From Peptoniphilaceae bacterium AMB_02 (GTDB taxonomy: Bacteria > Bacillota > Clostridia > Tissierellales > Peptoniphilaceae), in assembly GCA_036321625.1 (NCBI GenBank), contig CP143259.1, positions 682,001 through 746,000 on the forward strand: DNA of 64,000 nucleotides, read 5' to 3'. Below are positions 48,331 to 58,815 of this stretch, piece after piece. Below the pieces are notes generated by a model, which had not been told where the DNA came from, made no database searches, and was given only the letters and a program-made list of their open reading frames with translations. Position 1 is the first letter of the stretch. Every line of letters begins with the position of its first letter. Both the position numbers and the translations under genes were made by a program.

Positions 48331-48639
48331 ATGGCAAAACAAAAAATCAGAATCAGATTGAGAGCTTATGATCATGAGATCATAGATCAATCAGCACAAA
48401 AAATCGTTGAAGCGGTTAAGAGAACTGACGCTAAAGTTTCAGGTCCAATCCCGCTACCAACAGAGATCGAAATCATCACTATACTAAGAGCGGTTCATAA
48501 GTATAAGGATTCTAGAGAGCAGTTCGAGCAAAGAACTCATAAGAGATTAATCGATATTATCGAACCGAATCCTAAGACATTAGACGCACTTAAAAAGCTG
48601 AACCTACCAGCCGGTGTTGATATCGAAATAAAGTTATAG
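48331..48639 (+). CDS. rpsJ: 30S ribosomal protein S10
   Basis: S10 belongs to the small-subunit head and also acts as NusE in antitermination. The 102-residue product is complete: [21 protein letters not shown] near the start (the conserved loop), [10 protein letters not shown] near residue 37, and [11 protein letters not shown] near 70. CAGGAGGTAG precedes the ATG. It opens the S10-spc-alpha series, which here runs unbroken to rplQ at 62974. Confidence 0.98.
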   Translation: MAKQKIRIRLRAYDHEIIDQSAQKIVEAVKRTDAKVSGPIPLPTEIEIITILRAVHKYKDSREQFEQRTHKRLIDIIEPNPKTLDALKKLNLPAGVDIEIKL

Positions 48640-48695
48640 TAGGTCTTAGTACGATTGTTTAAACAATCCGCTGTAAGTAATTGGAGGTGTAGTTT

Positions 48696-49328
48696 TTGAA
48701 AGGAATATTAGGTAAAAAAATCGGTATGACTCAAATTTTCCTAGAAGATGGAAGAGTCGTTCCAGTAACAGTTGTAGAAGCCGGTCCTATGATAGTGACT
48801 CAGGTTAAGACTGTAGACAATGATGGATATAATTCAATTCAAGTTGGGTATATCGACAGAAAAGAAAAGCATATGACTCAACCGCTGAGAGGTCATTTTG
48901 ACAAAGTTGAAATCGGCTACAAGAAGTATTTAAGAGAGTTCAGAGTTGATGATGCGTCTGCGTATAATACCGGAGACGAAATCAAGGTAGATATTTTCAG
49001 CGAAGATGACAAGGTAGACGTAATTGGAACTTCAAAGGGTAAAGGAACTCAAGGCCCTATTAAGAGACACAATTACAGCAGAGGTCCTGAATCTCACGGA
49101 TCTAAATCACACAGGGTCGGTGGTGCAAGAGCGGCAGGTGCTTATCCGGGTAGAGTTTTCAAAGGACGTAAAGGCGCAGGCAAGATGGGTAACGAGAGAG
49201 TGACAGTCCAAAATCTATCAATTGTAAGAATTGATGCTGATAAGAATCTTATTCTCCTAAAAGGTGCTATTCCAGGACCTAAGGGTGGACTTGTAACTAT
49301 AAAAGAGACTGTCAAGTCCAATAAGTAA
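48696..49328 (+). CDS. rplC: 50S ribosomal protein L3
   Basis: L3 reaches into the peptidyl transferase centre. The 210-residue product begins at TTG 48696 (KGILGKKIGMTQIF follows, as in the family) with GGAGGTG 7 bases before it. SHGSKSHR and the GRVFKGRKGAGKMGNERVTVQNL region near residue 150 form the extended loop. It is one of several genes of this operon series using TTG. Confidence 0.97.
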   Translation: MKGILGKKIGMTQIFLEDGRVVPVTVVEAGPMIVTQVKTVDNDGYNSIQVGYIDRKEKHMTQPLRGHFDKVEIGYKKYLREFRVDDASAYNTGDEIKVDIFSEDDKVDVIGTSKGKGTQGPIKRHNYSRGPESHGSKSHRVGGARAAGAYPGRVFKGRKGAGKMGNERVTVQNLSIVRIDADKNLILLKGAIPGPKGGLVTIKETVKSNK

Positions 49329-49344
49329 TTGAAGGAGGATAGAC

Positions 49345-49968
49345 ATGACTAAGGTTAATGTTTTAAATATGGCCGGCGAAACAGTCGGTGACATAGAGCT
49401 AAGTGATGATGTATTTGCAGTAGAAATCTGTGAACACGCAGTTTATGAAGCTGTAAAGAATCACCTGGCTAACAGAAGACAAGGAACTCAGTCAGCAAAG
49501 ACACGTTCTGAAGTTAGAGGCGGAGGAAGAAAGCCTTGGAGACAAAAAGGAACTGGTCGTGCTAGACAAGGTAGTATTAGATCTCCACAATGGAGAGGCG
49601 GTGGAGTGGTATTTGCTCCGAAGCCAAGAGATTACAGTTATGCAATTCCTAAGAAAGTTAAAAGACTTGCACTAAAATCTGTGTTAACTTCAAAAGTTAA
49701 TGAAGGTGAATTAATAGTTCTTGATAACTTAAGCTTGGATGCAATAAGCACAAAGTCTGCTATAAATGTTCTTGAAAAAATCGGCGTAGCTACTAAAGCT
49801 ATAGTAGTTGTTGAAGAAAACAACGAAAATATCGTTAGATCATTCAAGAATATACCAAATGTTAAGACTGCAGTTGCTAATAACATAAATGTATACGACA
49901 TTATAAATCACAATGTGATGGTAATTACAAAAGACGCAGTTAAAGTCGTCGAGGAGGTGTATGCATAA
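49345..49968 (+). CDS. rplD: 50S ribosomal protein L4
   Basis: L4 lines the exit tunnel and regulates the S10 operon in some bacteria. The 207-residue product has the [24 protein letters not shown] tunnel loop (near residues 50-75; sequence named here only by its location) and the [10 protein letters not shown] segment. Whether it binds the rpsJ leader here is unknown. Its stop overlaps the rplW start by one base. Confidence 0.97.
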   Translation: MTKVNVLNMAGETVGDIELSDDVFAVEICEHAVYEAVKNHLANRRQGTQSAKTRSEVRGGGRKPWRQKGTGRARQGSIRSPQWRGGGVVFAPKPRDYSYAIPKKVKRLALKSVLTSKVNEGELIVLDNLSLDAISTKSAINVLEKIGVATKAIVVVEENNENIVRSFKNIPNVKTAVANNINVYDIINHNVMVITKDAVKVVEEVYA

Positions 49969-50258
49969 TGACAACTCCACATGATATTATAATAAGACCG
50001 CTTATCACAGAAAGGTCAATGGACGATATGGCATTAGGAAAGTATTCTTTCCAAGTTGACAGAAGAGCTAATAAGACTGAAGTTAAAAAAGCTGTTGAAA
50101 CCATTTTCGGAGTAAAAGTTAAAAGCGTAAACACTATGAATATGAAAGGCAAGACAAAGAGACAGGGTGTGCATCAAGGTAGAAGACCTAACTGGAAAAA
50201 AGCCATCGTGACTCTCACAGAAGATTCAAAAACAATTGAATTCTTTGAAGGTATGTAA
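49968..50258 (+). CDS. rplW: 50S ribosomal protein L23
   Basis: L23 lies at the tunnel exit and docks trigger factor and SRP. The 96-residue product has [15 protein letters not shown] at its start, [19 protein letters not shown] near residue 27 and the basic [22 protein letters not shown] stretch (residues 62-83) that contacts 23S rRNA. Its ATG overlaps the rplD stop (ATAATG), so translation is probably coupled. Confidence 0.97.
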   Translation: MTTPHDIIIRPLITERSMDDMALGKYSFQVDRRANKTEVKKAVETIFGVKVKSVNTMNMKGKTKRQGVHQGRRPNWKKAIVTLTEDSKTIEFFEGM

Positions 50259-50277
50259 TTAAGAGGAGGAACTGTTA

Positions 50278-51111
50278 ATGGCAATTAGAAAATATAAAGC
50301 TACTTCTCCGGGACTACGTTCAATGAGCGTTATAAAGTTTAGTGATGATATTACTAAAACTAAGCCTGAAAAATCTCTAACAACAAGTTTGGACAATTCC
50401 GGCGGAAGAAACTCTTACGGAAGAACAACTGTTAGATTTAGAGGCGGCGGAGCTAAGAGAAGATATAGAATAATAGATTTTAAAAGAGATAAAGACGGTG
50501 TACCTGGAAAAGTTGCAGCTATCGAATACGATCCAAACAGAACTGCGAATATAGCTCTTATCCATTACTTAGATGGTGAGAAAAGATATATTCTAGCTCC
50601 TAACGGATTAAAAGTAGGTGCAATGATTGAATCAGGTCCTGACGCAGATATAGTTGTTGGAAATGCACTTCCGCTAGCTAATATCCCGGTTGGTACTATG
50701 GTACACAATATAGAAATGAAACCTGGTAAAGGTGGACAAATAGCTAGAACAGCTGGTGCTGAAGCTCAAATTATGGCTAAAGAAGGTAGATTTGCTCAAC
50801 TTAGAATGCCATCAGGAGAATTCAGATTAATCCATTTAGAGTGTAGAGCTACAGTAGGACAAGTTGGTAATATTTCTCATGAGCTTGTAACTATCGGTAA
50901 AGCCGGAAGAAGCAGACATATGGGTAAGAGACCACATGTTAGAGGTTCTGCGATGAACCCTGTAGACCATCCACACGGTGGTGGTGAAGGTAGAGCTCCA
51001 ATAGGTAGACCTGCACCTTCAACTCCATGGGGTAAACCGGCACTAGGACTTAAGACTAGAGCTAAGAACAAGAAATCTGACGCTTATATAGTCAGAAGAA
51101 GACCTAAATAG
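50278..51111 (+). CDS. rplB: 50S ribosomal protein L2
   Basis: L2 is a core protein near the peptidyl transferase site. The 277-residue product has the [19 protein letters not shown] segment near residue 54 and the conserved [22 protein letters not shown] motif near 222, including the histidine thought important for function. Length is normal. AGAGGAGGA precedes the ATG. It sits between rplW and rpsS in the standard order. Confidence 0.98.
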   Translation: MAIRKYKATSPGLRSMSVIKFSDDITKTKPEKSLTTSLDNSGGRNSYGRTTVRFRGGGAKRRYRIIDFKRDKDGVPGKVAAIEYDPNRTANIALIHYLDGEKRYILAPNGLKVGAMIESGPDADIVVGNALPLANIPVGTMVHNIEMKPGKGGQIARTAGAEAQIMAKEGRFAQLRMPSGEFRLIHLECRATVGQVGNISHELVTIGKAGRSRHMGKRPHVRGSAMNPVDHPHGGGEGRAPIGRPAPSTPWGKPALGLKTRAKNKKSDAYIVRRRPK

Positions 51112-51126
51112 AGCAAGGAGGAACTG

Positions 51127-51411
51127 ATGAGTAGATCTATTAAGAAAGGACCTTTTTGTGACGATCACTTAATGAAAAAGGTTGAAGAACTAAACGCAAA
51201 AAACGACAAAAAAGTTATCAAAACTTGGTCACGTCGTTCTACTATATTCCCTGAGTTCGTTGGACACACTATAGCTGTTCACGATGGGAGAAAACACCTA
51301 CCGATTTATATCACTGAAGATATGGTCGGACATAAGCTTGGTGAGTTTGTACCAACCAGAACTTATAAAGGTCATGCCGGAAAGAACGAAAAGGCATCTA
51401 AAGTGAGATAA
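51127..51411 (+). CDS. rpsS: 30S ribosomal protein S19
   Basis: S19 binds the head of the small subunit with S13. The 94-residue product is complete: [19 protein letters not shown] at the start, [22 protein letters not shown] near residue 34 and [14 protein letters not shown] near the end. It starts 15 bases after rplB with AAGGAGGA upstream. Confidence 0.97.
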   Translation: MSRSIKKGPFCDDHLMKKVEELNAKNDKKVIKTWSRRSTIFPEFVGHTIAVHDGRKHLPIYITEDMVGHKLGEFVPTRTYKGHAGKNEKASKVR

Positions 51412-51425
51412 GGAGGTAATTCAGA

Positions 51426-51779
51426 ATGGCCAATGAAGCAAGAGCTGAAGCTAAATATTTGCGAATATCACCTCTAAAGGTAAACTTCATCTGCAAAGAG
51501 ATAAGAGGTAAACAAGTTGATGAAGCATTATCTATCCTAAGATTTACACCTAAAAAAGGTGCTAGACTTTTGGAGAAGGTATTGAACTCAGCAATCGCAA
51601 ACGCAGAGCATAATTTTAATTTAGATAGAGAACACCTATACGTTGATAAGGCTTATGCCAACAACGCACCAGTGATGAAAAGATGGAGACCAAAAGCTAA
51701 AGGAGCTGCATATCCAATCTTGAAGAGAAGTAGTCATATAGGAGTTGTAGTTAGAGAAATAGAGCAGGAGGACAGATAA
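51426..51779 (+). CDS. rplV: 50S ribosomal protein L22
   Basis: L22 lines the exit tunnel opposite L4. The 117-residue product has [23 protein letters not shown] near the start, [20 protein letters not shown] near residue 48 and the hairpin tip [20 protein letters not shown] near 80-100, the site of macrolide-related changes in other species; nothing unusual is seen there. It overlaps rpsC by one base. Confidence 0.97.
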   Translation: MANEARAEAKYLRISPLKVNFICKEIRGKQVDEALSILRFTPKKGARLLEKVLNSAIANAEHNFNLDREHLYVDKAYANNAPVMKRWRPKAKGAAYPILKRSSHIGVVVREIEQEDR

Positions 51780-52531
51780 TGGGTCAAAAAGTACATCCTC
51801 ATGGTTTAAGAGTTGGAATCATAAAAGATTGGGATTCAAAATGGTTTGCTGATAAAGAAGAATTCGGTGATTTACTAGTTGAAGACCATAAAGTAAGAGA
51901 GTTAATCAAAAAAGAAACTCATCTTTCAGGAGTTTCAAAAGTTGAAATAGAAAGAGCTTCTAAGAGAATAAAAGTAACTATCTACACTGCAAAACCAGGT
52001 ATGGTTATCGGTAAAGGTGGAGCTGGAGTAGAAGAACTTAGAAAGAAATTAGAAAAACTTACAGACAAATCAGTTATAGTAAATATCGAAGAAATCAAAA
52101 ACCAAGATACAAATGCTCAATTAGTAGCTGAAAATATTGCTGGACAACTTGAAAGACGTATTTCTTTCAGAAGAGCAATGAAACAGTCCATCCAAAGATC
52201 AATGAGAGCTGGAGTTAAAGGTATCAAAACTCAGGTATCAGGTAGGGTTGGTGGAGCCGACATGGCTAGAACCGAAGGTTACAGCGAAGGTACAATTCCT
52301 CTACAAACTCTAAGAGCAGACATCGATTACGGATTTGCTGAAGCAGATACAACTTATGGAAAAATCGGTGTTAAAGTATGGCTTTACAAAGGCGAAATTC
52401 TTCCAGGAATGAAAGCTGTAGAAGAAACTGCTGATAAAAAAGCTAAGAGAAGACCAAATAGAAGAAACAGAGACAATACCAGAGGCAGAAAAGACTCAGG
52501 TAAGAAGTTTAATAAAAGAGACGCACAATAA
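51779..52531 (+). CDS. rpsC: 30S ribosomal protein S3 with a long basic tail
   Basis: S3 is at the mRNA entry site. The 250-residue product has [21 protein letters not shown] at the start, the KH motif [19 protein letters not shown] near residue 72 and [23 protein letters not shown] near 180. After about residue 215 it has a lysine- and arginine-rich extension ([14 protein letters not shown] and more), longer than many S3 proteins; its role is unknown. Start overlaps the end of rplV. Confidence 0.97.
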   Translation: MGQKVHPHGLRVGIIKDWDSKWFADKEEFGDLLVEDHKVRELIKKETHLSGVSKVEIERASKRIKVTIYTAKPGMVIGKGGAGVEELRKKLEKLTDKSVIVNIEEIKNQDTNAQLVAENIAGQLERRISFRRAMKQSIQRSMRAGVKGIKTQVSGRVGGADMARTEGYSEGTIPLQTLRADIDYGFAEADTTYGKIGVKVWLYKGEILPGMKAVEETADKKAKRRPNRRNRDNTRGRKDSGKKFNKRDAQ

Positions 52532-52557
52532 TTAGAACATAGGAAGGGGGAACAACT

Positions 52558-52992
52558 ATGTTGATACCTAAGAGAGTTAAGTATCGTAGAGTCCACAGAG
52601 GTAGAATGACAGGACTTGCTCATAAAGGTAATACAATCACTTATGGTGAGTATGGCCTGCAAGCACTAGAGCCTTTCTGGATGACTGCGAATCAAATAGA
52701 GGCTGCTAGACGAGCCATGACCAGACATATAAAAAGAGGCGGGAATGTTTGGATTAAAGTATTCCCGGACAAACCGGTAACTAAGAAACCAGCTGAAGTT
52801 AGAATGGGTTCCGGAAAAGGTGCTCCTGAGTACTGGGTAGCTGTTGTTAAACCGGGTAGAGTACTATTTGAAATGGGTGGAGTTGATGAGGATATAGCAA
52901 GAGAAGCTATGAGACTTGCAGCTCACAAACTACCAATTAAAACCAAGTTTATAGCAAGAGAAGAAGCTACCGAGAAGGATGGTGAAGCTTAA
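52558..52992 (+). CDS. rplP: 50S ribosomal protein L16
   Basis: L16 helps position A-site tRNA. The 144-residue product starts [19 protein letters not shown] and has [24 protein letters not shown] near residue 30 and the [20 protein letters not shown] motif near 80. GGGGGAAC is upstream of the ATG. Its stop overlaps the start of rpmC by one base. Confidence 0.97.
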   Translation: MLIPKRVKYRRVHRGRMTGLAHKGNTITYGEYGLQALEPFWMTANQIEAARRAMTRHIKRGGNVWIKVFPDKPVTKKPAEVRMGSGKGAPEYWVAVVKPGRVLFEMGGVDEDIAREAMRLAAHKLPIKTKFIAREEATEKDGEA

Positions 52993-53198
52993 TGAAACCA
53001 GCTGAAATCAGAAAGTTAAATGATAATGATTTAAATGCTAAATTAAGTGATCTTAAGGTTGAACTTTTCAACCTACGTTTCCAACATGCAACAGGTCAAT
53101 TAGATAATCCACTGCTTATTAAAGGCATAAAAAAGGATATTGCTAGAGTTAAGACCATTGTAAGAGAACGTGAACTTAATATCGGGAAGGAGGCTTAA
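52992..53198 (+). CDS. rpmC: 50S ribosomal protein L29
   Basis: L29 is near the tunnel exit beside L23. The 68-residue helical-hairpin product has [36 protein letters not shown] and [16 protein letters not shown]. The ATG overlaps the rplP stop (TAATG), so translation is likely coupled. The ribosome binding site for rpsQ (GGAGG) is inside its last codons. Confidence 0.96.
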   Translation: MKPAEIRKLNDNDLNAKLSDLKVELFNLRFQHATGQLDNPLLIKGIKKDIARVKTIVRERELNIGKEA

Positions 53199-53203
53199 TC
53201 TAT

Positions 53204-53458
53204 ATGGAAAGAAATAGTCGTAAAACCATGATAGGAACAGTCGTTTCCGACAAAATGGATAAAACAATAGTGGTTGAGATTTCAACTTTCGTAACTCATC
53301 CGCTTTATAAAAAACAAATCAAAAGAACTAATAAATTCTCAGCTCATGATGAAAACAATGAGTGTGGAATCGGTGATAGAGTAAGAATAATGGAGACAAG
53401 ACCAATTTCTAAGAACAAAAGATGGAGACTTGTCGACATAATAGAAAAAGCGAAGTAA
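53204..53458 (+). CDS. rpsQ: 30S ribosomal protein S17
   Basis: S17 is an OB-fold protein that binds 16S rRNA early in assembly. The 84-residue product has [18 protein letters not shown] near residue 8, [37 protein letters not shown] covering the middle and end. The start ATG 53204 lies 5 bases after the rpmC stop, with GGAGG about 12 bases upstream. Confidence 0.97.
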   Translation: MERNSRKTMIGTVVSDKMDKTIVVEISTFVTHPLYKKQIKRTNKFSAHDENNECGIGDRVRIMETRPISKNKRWRLVDIIEKAK

Positions 53459-53480
53459 TTTAGTCCGGAGGAGGCTTAAC

Positions 53481-53849
53481 ATGATACAAACTGAGAGTCG
53501 AATGAGAGTTGCAGACAATTCGGGCGCTAGAGAACTTCTGGTAATTAGAGTTTTAGGCGGTACAAATAAAAAGTATGCAAGAATCGGAGACATAGTAGTC
53601 TGTACTGTTAAAAGTGCAGCACCAGGCGGAGTTGTAAAGAAAAGTGAAATCGTCAAAGCCGTAGTAGTTAGAACTAAAGACGGAGTTAAGAGAAATGACG
53701 GATCATACATCAAATTCGATGACAATGCCGCTGTTATAATAAAAGATGATAAAAACCCAGTGGGTACTAGAATTTTCGGACCAGTAACCAGAGAGCTTCG
53801 TGCAGGAAACTTTATGAGGATCATATCTCTGGCTCCGGAAGTGCTTTAG
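53481..53849 (+). CDS. rplN: 50S ribosomal protein L14
   Basis: L14 forms an inter-subunit bridge. The 122-residue product has [20 protein letters not shown] at the start, [36 protein letters not shown] in the middle and [12 protein letters not shown]-like [26 protein letters not shown] at the end. CGGAGGAGG precedes the ATG. Length is standard. Confidence 0.97.
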   Translation: MIQTESRMRVADNSGARELLVIRVLGGTNKKYARIGDIVVCTVKSAAPGGVVKKSEIVKAVVVRTKDGVKRNDGSYIKFDDNAAVIIKDDKNPVGTRIFGPVTRELRAGNFMRIISLAPEVL

Positions 53850-53864
53850 TTAGGAGGCTTGAAG

Positions 53865-54179
53865 ATGCGAATAAAAACCGGTGATACGGTAGTCGTGATT
53901 GCAGGTAAGAGTAAAGGCGTAAAAGGACAAGTTCTTAAATACTCTGCTAAGACAAACAAGGTTATCGTTGAAGGAGCTAATATACAAACCAGACATACTA
54001 AACCAAGAGGACCAAAAAACCCCGGAGGAATTGTAAAGTCAGAAGGCGGCATAGATATTTCAAATGTAATGCTATACTGTTCAAAATGTGATGCCGGCAG
54101 AAGATTTTCAAATGTGGTTGATTCAAATGGAAACAAATCTAGAGTCTGCGTTAAGTGTAATAGCAAACTCGATAAATAA
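53865..54179 (+). CDS. rplX: 50S ribosomal protein L24
   Basis: L24 starts large-subunit assembly. The 104-residue product begins [18 protein letters not shown], with a KOW motif, and has [17 protein letters not shown] near residue 40. Two CXXC pairs (CSKCDAG and CVKCNS) in the C-terminal part indicate a zinc-binding form. I chose ATG 53865 over TTG 53859, because TAGGAGG at 53851-53857 is then properly spaced. Confidence 0.96.
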   Translation: MRIKTGDTVVVIAGKSKGVKGQVLKYSAKTNKVIVEGANIQTRHTKPRGPKNPGGIVKSEGGIDISNVMLYCSKCDAGRRFSNVVDSNGNKSRVCVKCNSKLDK

Positions 54180-54199
54180 TTGAAAGGAAGGGTAGAATA

Positions 54200-54742
54200 A
54201 TGACTTCCAGATTAAAGGAAAAATACATTAATGAGGTAATTCCAGCACTTATGGAAAAGTTCGAATATAAGAACGTTATGGAAGTGCCAAAATTAAATAA
54301 AATAATTATTAATATGGGCGTTGGAGTTGCTAAGGACAATCCTAAGGCTCTAGAGAACGCAGTTAACGAAATTCAAATAATCACAGGACAAAAACCTGTT
54401 ATAACAAAAGCTAAAAAATCTATAGCTAACTTTAAACTTAGAGAAGGCATGAGCATAGGTGCAAAAACCACTCTAAGAGGCGAAAAAATGTACGACTTCT
54501 TAGACAAACTAGTTAGTGTTTCACTACCTCGTGTTAGAGACTTTAGAGGAGTAAGCGCTACTTCATTTGATGGTAGAGGTAATTATGCGCTTGGTATTAA
54601 AGAGCAACTTATTTTCCCTGAAATTGTATACGATCAAATAGATGAAATCAGAGGAATGGATATAGCGATTGTTACTACAGCAAAAACTGACGAGGAAGCC
54701 AAGGCTTTCTTAGAGTTAATGGGAATGCCTTTTAAGAAATAA
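54200..54742 (+). CDS. rplE: 50S ribosomal protein L5
   Basis: L5 binds 5S rRNA and contacts P-site tRNA. The 180-residue product has [28 protein letters not shown] near the start, [23 protein letters not shown] near residue 60 and the [20 protein letters not shown] motif near 118. AAAGGAAGG precedes the ATG. Length is normal. Confidence 0.97.
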   Translation: MTSRLKEKYINEVIPALMEKFEYKNVMEVPKLNKIIINMGVGVAKDNPKALENAVNEIQIITGQKPVITKAKKSIANFKLREGMSIGAKTTLRGEKMYDFLDKLVSVSLPRVRDFRGVSATSFDGRGNYALGIKEQLIFPEIVYDQIDEIRGMDIAIVTTAKTDEEAKAFLELMGMPFKK

Positions 54743-54754
54743 GGAGGATTTATC

Positions 54755-54940
54755 TTGGCAAAAAAATCAATGATTGCAAAGCAAAAGAGACCTGCAAAGT
54801 TTAGCACAAGAGAGTACTCAAGATGCAAAATTTGTGGACGACCTCATGCTTATTTAAGAAAATATGGAGTTTGCCGTATATGCTTTAGAGAACTTGCGTA
54901 TAGAGGTGAAATACCAGGAGTTAGAAAAGCCAGCTGGTAA
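54755..54940 (+). CDS. rpsZ: 30S ribosomal protein S14, zinc-binding type
   Basis: S14 completes the small-subunit head. The 61-residue product is the short form with four zinc ligands: Cys24, Cys27, Cys40 and Cys43 (CKIC...CRIC). It starts with TTG 54755, 8 bases after AAGGAGG. The zinc form implies a need for zinc in ribosome assembly; a zinc-free S14 is not in the window. Confidence 0.96.
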   Translation: MAKKSMIAKQKRPAKFSTREYSRCKICGRPHAYLRKYGVCRICFRELAYRGEIPGVRKASW

Positions 54941-54961
54941 TATCGAGGGGAGGTATAAAAT

Positions 54962-55357
54962 ATGATAACAGATCCTATAGCGGATATGCTAACAAGAATA
55001 AGAAACGGAAATGATGCAAGACATGCTTCTGTTGAAATTCCCGCTTCAAAAGTGAAGAAGGACCTCGCTCAGATACTTCTAGACGAGGGTTATATAAATG
55101 GATACAATGTAACTGAAGATGAAGTTCAAGGAACAATAACCGTAGATTTAAAATACGGACCTAATGATGAAAAAGTCATCTCAGGAATAAGAAGAATCTC
55201 CAGACCGGGTTTAAGAGTATATGTTAAGAACAAAGAAGTTCCTAAAGTACTTGGAGGTCTCGGAATTGCGATAATTTCTACATCTAAGGGTATTGTTACC
55301 GATAGAGTAGCTAGAGCAGAAGGAGTTGGTGGAGAGGTAATCTGTTACGTTTGGTAA
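54962..55357 (+). CDS. rpsH: 30S ribosomal protein S8
   Basis: S8 binds the 16S central domain and in many bacteria represses the spc operon. The 131-residue product has [20 protein letters not shown] at the start and [33 protein letters not shown] at the end, which contains the RNA-binding STSKG loop. GGGGAGG is upstream of the ATG. An S8 site in the mRNA was not identified. Confidence 0.97.
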   Translation: MITDPIADMLTRIRNGNDARHASVEIPASKVKKDLAQILLDEGYINGYNVTEDEVQGTITVDLKYGPNDEKVISGIRRISRPGLRVYVKNKEVPKVLGGLGIAIISTSKGIVTDRVARAEGVGGEVICYVW

Positions 55358-55417
55358 TTGATTAACTCGCACGCGGAACCTATCGGTTTCGATAAGCTAT
55401 GACAAGGAGGAAATAAC

Positions 55418-55957
55418 ATGTCAAGAATAGGCTTGAAGCCAATAGATATCCCACAAGGCGTTGAAGTCAAAATCGGTGATAATAATCTAGTAGAAGTTAA
55501 AGGCCCAAAGGGAAATCTATCAGAGCAAATAGATAAAGGTATTAAAATAGAATTAAATGAAGGTGTAATCACTCTTGAAAGACCTTCAGAAACAAAAAAA
55601 TATAAGTCACTTCATGGACTTTCAAGAACACTTATAGCTAACATGATAGACGGTGTAACTAATGGTTATGAAAAGAAACTAATCATTGAAGGAACAGGTT
55701 ACAGAGCTGCAAAAGCTGGTAAGAAACTTACTTTAAACCTTGGATACTCTCATCCAATAGAGATGGAAGATCCTGAAGGAATCGAAGTTGAAGTTCCTGG
55801 TCCAAACCAAATCATAGTTAGAGGTATTAATAAACAACAAGTTGGCAATTATGCCGCTAATATTAGAGATCATAGAAGACCTGAACCATACAAGGGTAAA
55901 GGTGTTAAATATGAAGGCGAATACATCAGACGTAAAGTCGGTAAGACCGGTAAGTAG
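55418..55957 (+). CDS. rplF: 50S ribosomal protein L6
   Basis: L6 lies near the factor-binding site. The 179-residue product starts [19 protein letters not shown] and has the second-domain motif [25 protein letters not shown] at the end, both characteristic. AAGGAGG precedes the ATG. The gap between rpsH and rplF is 60 bases, with only a weak inverted repeat (CCTATCGG/CGATAAG). Confidence 0.97.
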   Translation: MSRIGLKPIDIPQGVEVKIGDNNLVEVKGPKGNLSEQIDKGIKIELNEGVITLERPSETKKYKSLHGLSRTLIANMIDGVTNGYEKKLIIEGTGYRAAKAGKKLTLNLGYSHPIEMEDPEGIEVEVPGPNQIIVRGINKQQVGNYAANIRDHRRPEPYKGKGVKYEGEYIRRKVGKTGK

Positions 55958-55973
55958 AAAGGAGTGAGCGTAG

Positions 55974-56342
55974 ATGCTAAAAGTTGTTAATAAACAAGGA
56001 AACAGAAAAGCAAGACATGCAAGAGTAAGAAAGAAGCTAAGCGGAACTCCTGATAAACCTAGATTAACGGTATACAAGAGTAACACTAATATATATGCTC
56101 AGTTAGTTGATGATACTACTGGCACGACACTAGCTCAAGCCTCAACTCTTGACGCTGAGTTCAAATCAGACGTTAAGACAAATGCTAATAAAGAATCTGC
56201 AAAAAAGGTTGGAGAACTTATTGGTAAAAGAGCTCAAGAAAAAGGAATCTCTGAGGCTGTGTTCGACAGAAGCGGTTACAAGTACCATGGTAAAGTTAAA
56301 GAACTTGCTGACGGTGCTAGAGAAGCCGGACTTAAATTTTAG
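55974..56342 (+). CDS. rplR: 50S ribosomal protein L18
   Basis: L18 binds 5S rRNA together with L5. The 122-residue product has the basic start [37 protein letters not shown] near residue 30 and [24 protein letters not shown] at the end. AAAGGAGTG precedes the ATG. A 65-residue ORF inside it, in another frame, is not a gene. Confidence 0.97.
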   Translation: MLKVVNKQGNRKARHARVRKKLSGTPDKPRLTVYKSNTNIYAQLVDDTTGTTLAQASTLDAEFKSDVKTNANKESAKKVGELIGKRAQEKGISEAVFDRSGYKYHGKVKELADGAREAGLKF

Positions 56343-56359
56343 TTTAGGGAGGTAGAATT

Positions 56360-56866
56360 TTGGAACAATTTAATAAAAATACAGATAACCTGGAACTAGA
56401 AGAAAGAGTCGTACACATAGGTCGTGTTACCAAAGTTGTACGAGGTGGTAGAAACTTCAGATTCAGCGCACTTGTAGTAGTAGGTGACGGCAAGGGTAGA
56501 GTTGGAGTTGGAACAGGAAAAGCTCAAGAGGTTCCTGAGGCCATCAGAAAAGGCATCCAGGATGCAAAGAAAAAAATGATAACAGTACCAATAGTTAATA
56601 CTACGATTCCTCACGAAGTTCTTGGAGTATTTGGAGCAGGAAAAGTTCTTCTTAAACCGGCAGCAGAAGGTACCGGAGTTATTGCCGGTGGTGCAGTACG
56701 TGCGGTATGTGAGCTTGCAGGTATCAAGGACGTACGTTCTAAATCACTTGGAACTGCTAATCCTAGAAACATAGTAAATGCTACTATCGAAGGTTTTAAA
56801 AACTTAAAAAGAGCAGAAGACGTAGCCAGACTAAGAGGTAAATCAGTAGAAGAAATTCTGGGATAG
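56360..56866 (+). CDS. rpsE: 30S ribosomal protein S5
   Basis: S5 affects decoding accuracy and mRNA unwinding. The 168-residue product has [42 protein letters not shown] near residues 17-58 and [31 protein letters not shown] further on. It starts at TTG 56360 with GGGAGGTAG upstream. rpmD starts 14 bases after its stop. Confidence 0.97.
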   Translation: MEQFNKNTDNLELEERVVHIGRVTKVVRGGRNFRFSALVVVGDGKGRVGVGTGKAQEVPEAIRKGIQDAKKKMITVPIVNTTIPHEVLGVFGAGKVLLKPAAEGTGVIAGGAVRAVCELAGIKDVRSKSLGTANPRNIVNATIEGFKNLKRAEDVARLRGKSVEEILG

Positions 56867-56880
56867 GAGGCTTTAGTTAA

Positions 56881-57054
56881 ATGCTAAGAATTAAACTAAT
56901 AAGAAGTAATATCGGTAGAATAGAAAAGCATAAAAAGACAGTGGAGGCACTTGGTCTTAAAAAAATAGGTCAAGTAGTCGAAAAACCAGACAACCCTCAA
57001 ATTAGAGGAATGATCGATACTGTAAGATTTATGCTAGAAGTTGAGGAAATCTAG
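56881..57054 (+). CDS. rpmD: 50S ribosomal protein L30
   Basis: L30 is a small protein that stabilises 23S rRNA. The 57-residue product has [24 protein letters not shown] near the start, then [15 protein letters not shown] at the end, the usual L30 pattern. It starts with ATG 56881 after AGGAGG. It lies between rpsE and rplO, the usual place in the spc operon. Confidence 0.96.
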   Translation: MLRIKLIRSNIGRIEKHKKTVEALGLKKIGQVVEKPDNPQIRGMIDTVRFMLEVEEI

Positions 57055-57069
57055 TTAGGAGGTGTAAAA

Positions 57070-57519
57070 TTGAAATTACACAATTTAAAGCCGGCTAAAG
57101 GTGGAGAAGTTAAAGAAAGAAAAAGAGTCGGTCGTGGTCATGGTTCAGGATGGGGAACACAATCAGGAAGAGGACACGATGGACAAAACGCACGTAGTGG
57201 CGGTGGCGTAAGACCTGGATTTGAAGGAGGTCAAATGCCATTATTTAGGAGACTTCCTAAAAGAGGATTCACCAATCCTTTCTCAAAGCAGTATGAATAT
57301 GTAAATGTAAAAGACTTAGATAGATTTGAAGACGGAACTGAAATCACACCAGAATTATTAGTAGAATCCGGACTTATTAAACCAAATAAGATGAAAGACG
57401 GAGTTAAGATAATGGGTGATGGAGAAATAAGCAAAAAGCTTACCGTAAAAGCTCATAAGTTTACAAAAAGTGCAGAAGAGAAAATAAATGCTGCTGGAGG
57501 AAAGGTAGAGGTGATTTAA
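57070..57519 (+). CDS. rplO: 50S ribosomal protein L15
   Basis: L15 joins late in large-subunit assembly. The 149-residue product starts at TTG 57070 ([11 protein letters not shown] follows) after AGGAGGTG. The glycine- and arginine-rich extension [20 protein letters not shown] and the [17 protein letters not shown] stretch are typical. Its stop comes one base before the secY ATG, so the two are likely coupled. Confidence 0.97.
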   Translation: MKLHNLKPAKGGEVKERKRVGRGHGSGWGTQSGRGHDGQNARSGGGVRPGFEGGQMPLFRRLPKRGFTNPFSKQYEYVNVKDLDRFEDGTEITPELLVESGLIKPNKMKDGVKIMGDGEISKKLTVKAHKFTKSAEEKINAAGGKVEVI

Positions 57520-57520
57520 G

Positions 57521-58798
57521 ATGTTTCAGACATTAAAGAATGCCTGGAAGGTTGATGAAATCAGAAAAAAACTAATATTCACATTATTGATGTTAGTTAT
57601 TTTCAGACTTGGAAATGCGATACCTGTTCCTTTTGTAGATAGAAATGTATTAACGCAATTGTATCAGTACACTGAAGGTAATCTATTATCGTTCATGAAC
57701 CTTTTAACCGGGGGAGCATTAGGAGAATTTACAATTTTTGCGATGAGTATTTATCCGTACATCACCGCATCAATCATATTGCAATTACTTACTATTGCAA
57801 TCCCACGTCTTGAGGAACTTTCTAAAGAAGGTGAAGCAGGACAAAAGAAGATCCAACAGTATACAAGAATCGGTGCAGTTGTATTAGGAGTTTTCCAAGC
57901 ACTTGGAATTTCCGGTAAATTATTTGCAAGAGCTGTTGTAGCTAAAGGATTTTTGGAGCAAGCATCTATCATCGTAGTTCTAATTGCAGGAACAATGTTC
58001 TTGGTTTGGTTGGGTGACTTAATAACTGAAAAAGGAATCGGTAATGGTATCTCAATGCTTATCTTTGCAGGTATCATCTCAAGACTTCCTCATTCATTTA
58101 TTTACTGGACCCAAGGAGTAATACAAGGTAAAATCAATCCTATCAATGCTATATTAATGCTTATCATTGTAGTAGTCGTAGTAGCCGGGGTTGTAATAAT
58201 AGCCGAAGGTGAACGTAGAATAAATGTACAGTATGCTAAGAGAGTTGTCGGAAGAAAGATGTATGGTGGACAAGCTACTCATATTCCAATAAAGGTAAAT
58301 ATGGGTGGTGTAATGCCTGTAATCTTCACTTCATCTCTTTTACAATTACCATCTATGCTTGGAATGCTAATTGGTGGAGGATTTGGAGAATTTGTCAATA
58401 AGTACTTCTCACCTCAACAAAACCCGGGCATAATTATAACTAACATACTTGCTGTAATCCTGATTATACTATTTGCATTCTTCTATACTGCAATTCAGTT
58501 TAATACAGTTGAGTATTCTAAAAACTTACAACAACAAGGTGGATTTATACCGGGAATCAGACCGGGTAGACCAACCAGTGATTATATGGGTAAAATCTCA
58601 AACAGAATAACCTTCATAGGAGCTATTGCATTGGCAATACTATATGTATTACCGGCAATACTATCCGCCATATTTAAGCTACCAATCAGTTTTGGTGGAA
58701 CTGCTATAATAATCGTAGTTGGGGTTGTTCTTGAGACATTCAAACAAATGGAATCAATGCTACTCATGAGACATTACAAGGGATTTTTGAACAAATAG
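57521..58798 (+). CDS. secY: Preprotein translocase subunit SecY
   Basis: SecY is the pore of the protein translocase. The 425-residue product has ten hydrophobic segments, the first starting about residue 18. TGGALGEFTIFAMSIYPYITASI near residue 67 is the plug and second-helix region; GNGISMLIF and ARRVVGR-like YAKRVVGRKMYGGQ, the ribosome-binding loop, follow. It lies directly after rplO, whose stop is one base upstream. SecE is at 30246. Confidence 0.98.
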   Translation: MFQTLKNAWKVDEIRKKLIFTLLMLVIFRLGNAIPVPFVDRNVLTQLYQYTEGNLLSFMNLLTGGALGEFTIFAMSIYPYITASIILQLLTIAIPRLEELSKEGEAGQKKIQQYTRIGAVVLGVFQALGISGKLFARAVVAKGFLEQASIIVVLIAGTMFLVWLGDLITEKGIGNGISMLIFAGIISRLPHSFIYWTQGVIQGKINPINAILMLIIVVVVVAGVVIIAEGERRINVQYAKRVVGRKMYGGQATHIPIKVNMGGVMPVIFTSSLLQLPSMLGMLIGGGFGEFVNKYFSPQQNPGIIITNILAVILIILFAFFYTAIQFNTVEYSKNLQQQGGFIPGIRPGRPTSDYMGKISNRITFIGAIALAILYVLPAILSAIFKLPISFGGTAIIIVVGVVLETFKQMESMLLMRHYKGFLNK

Positions 58799-58815
58799 AT
58801 TAAGGAGATGGTGAA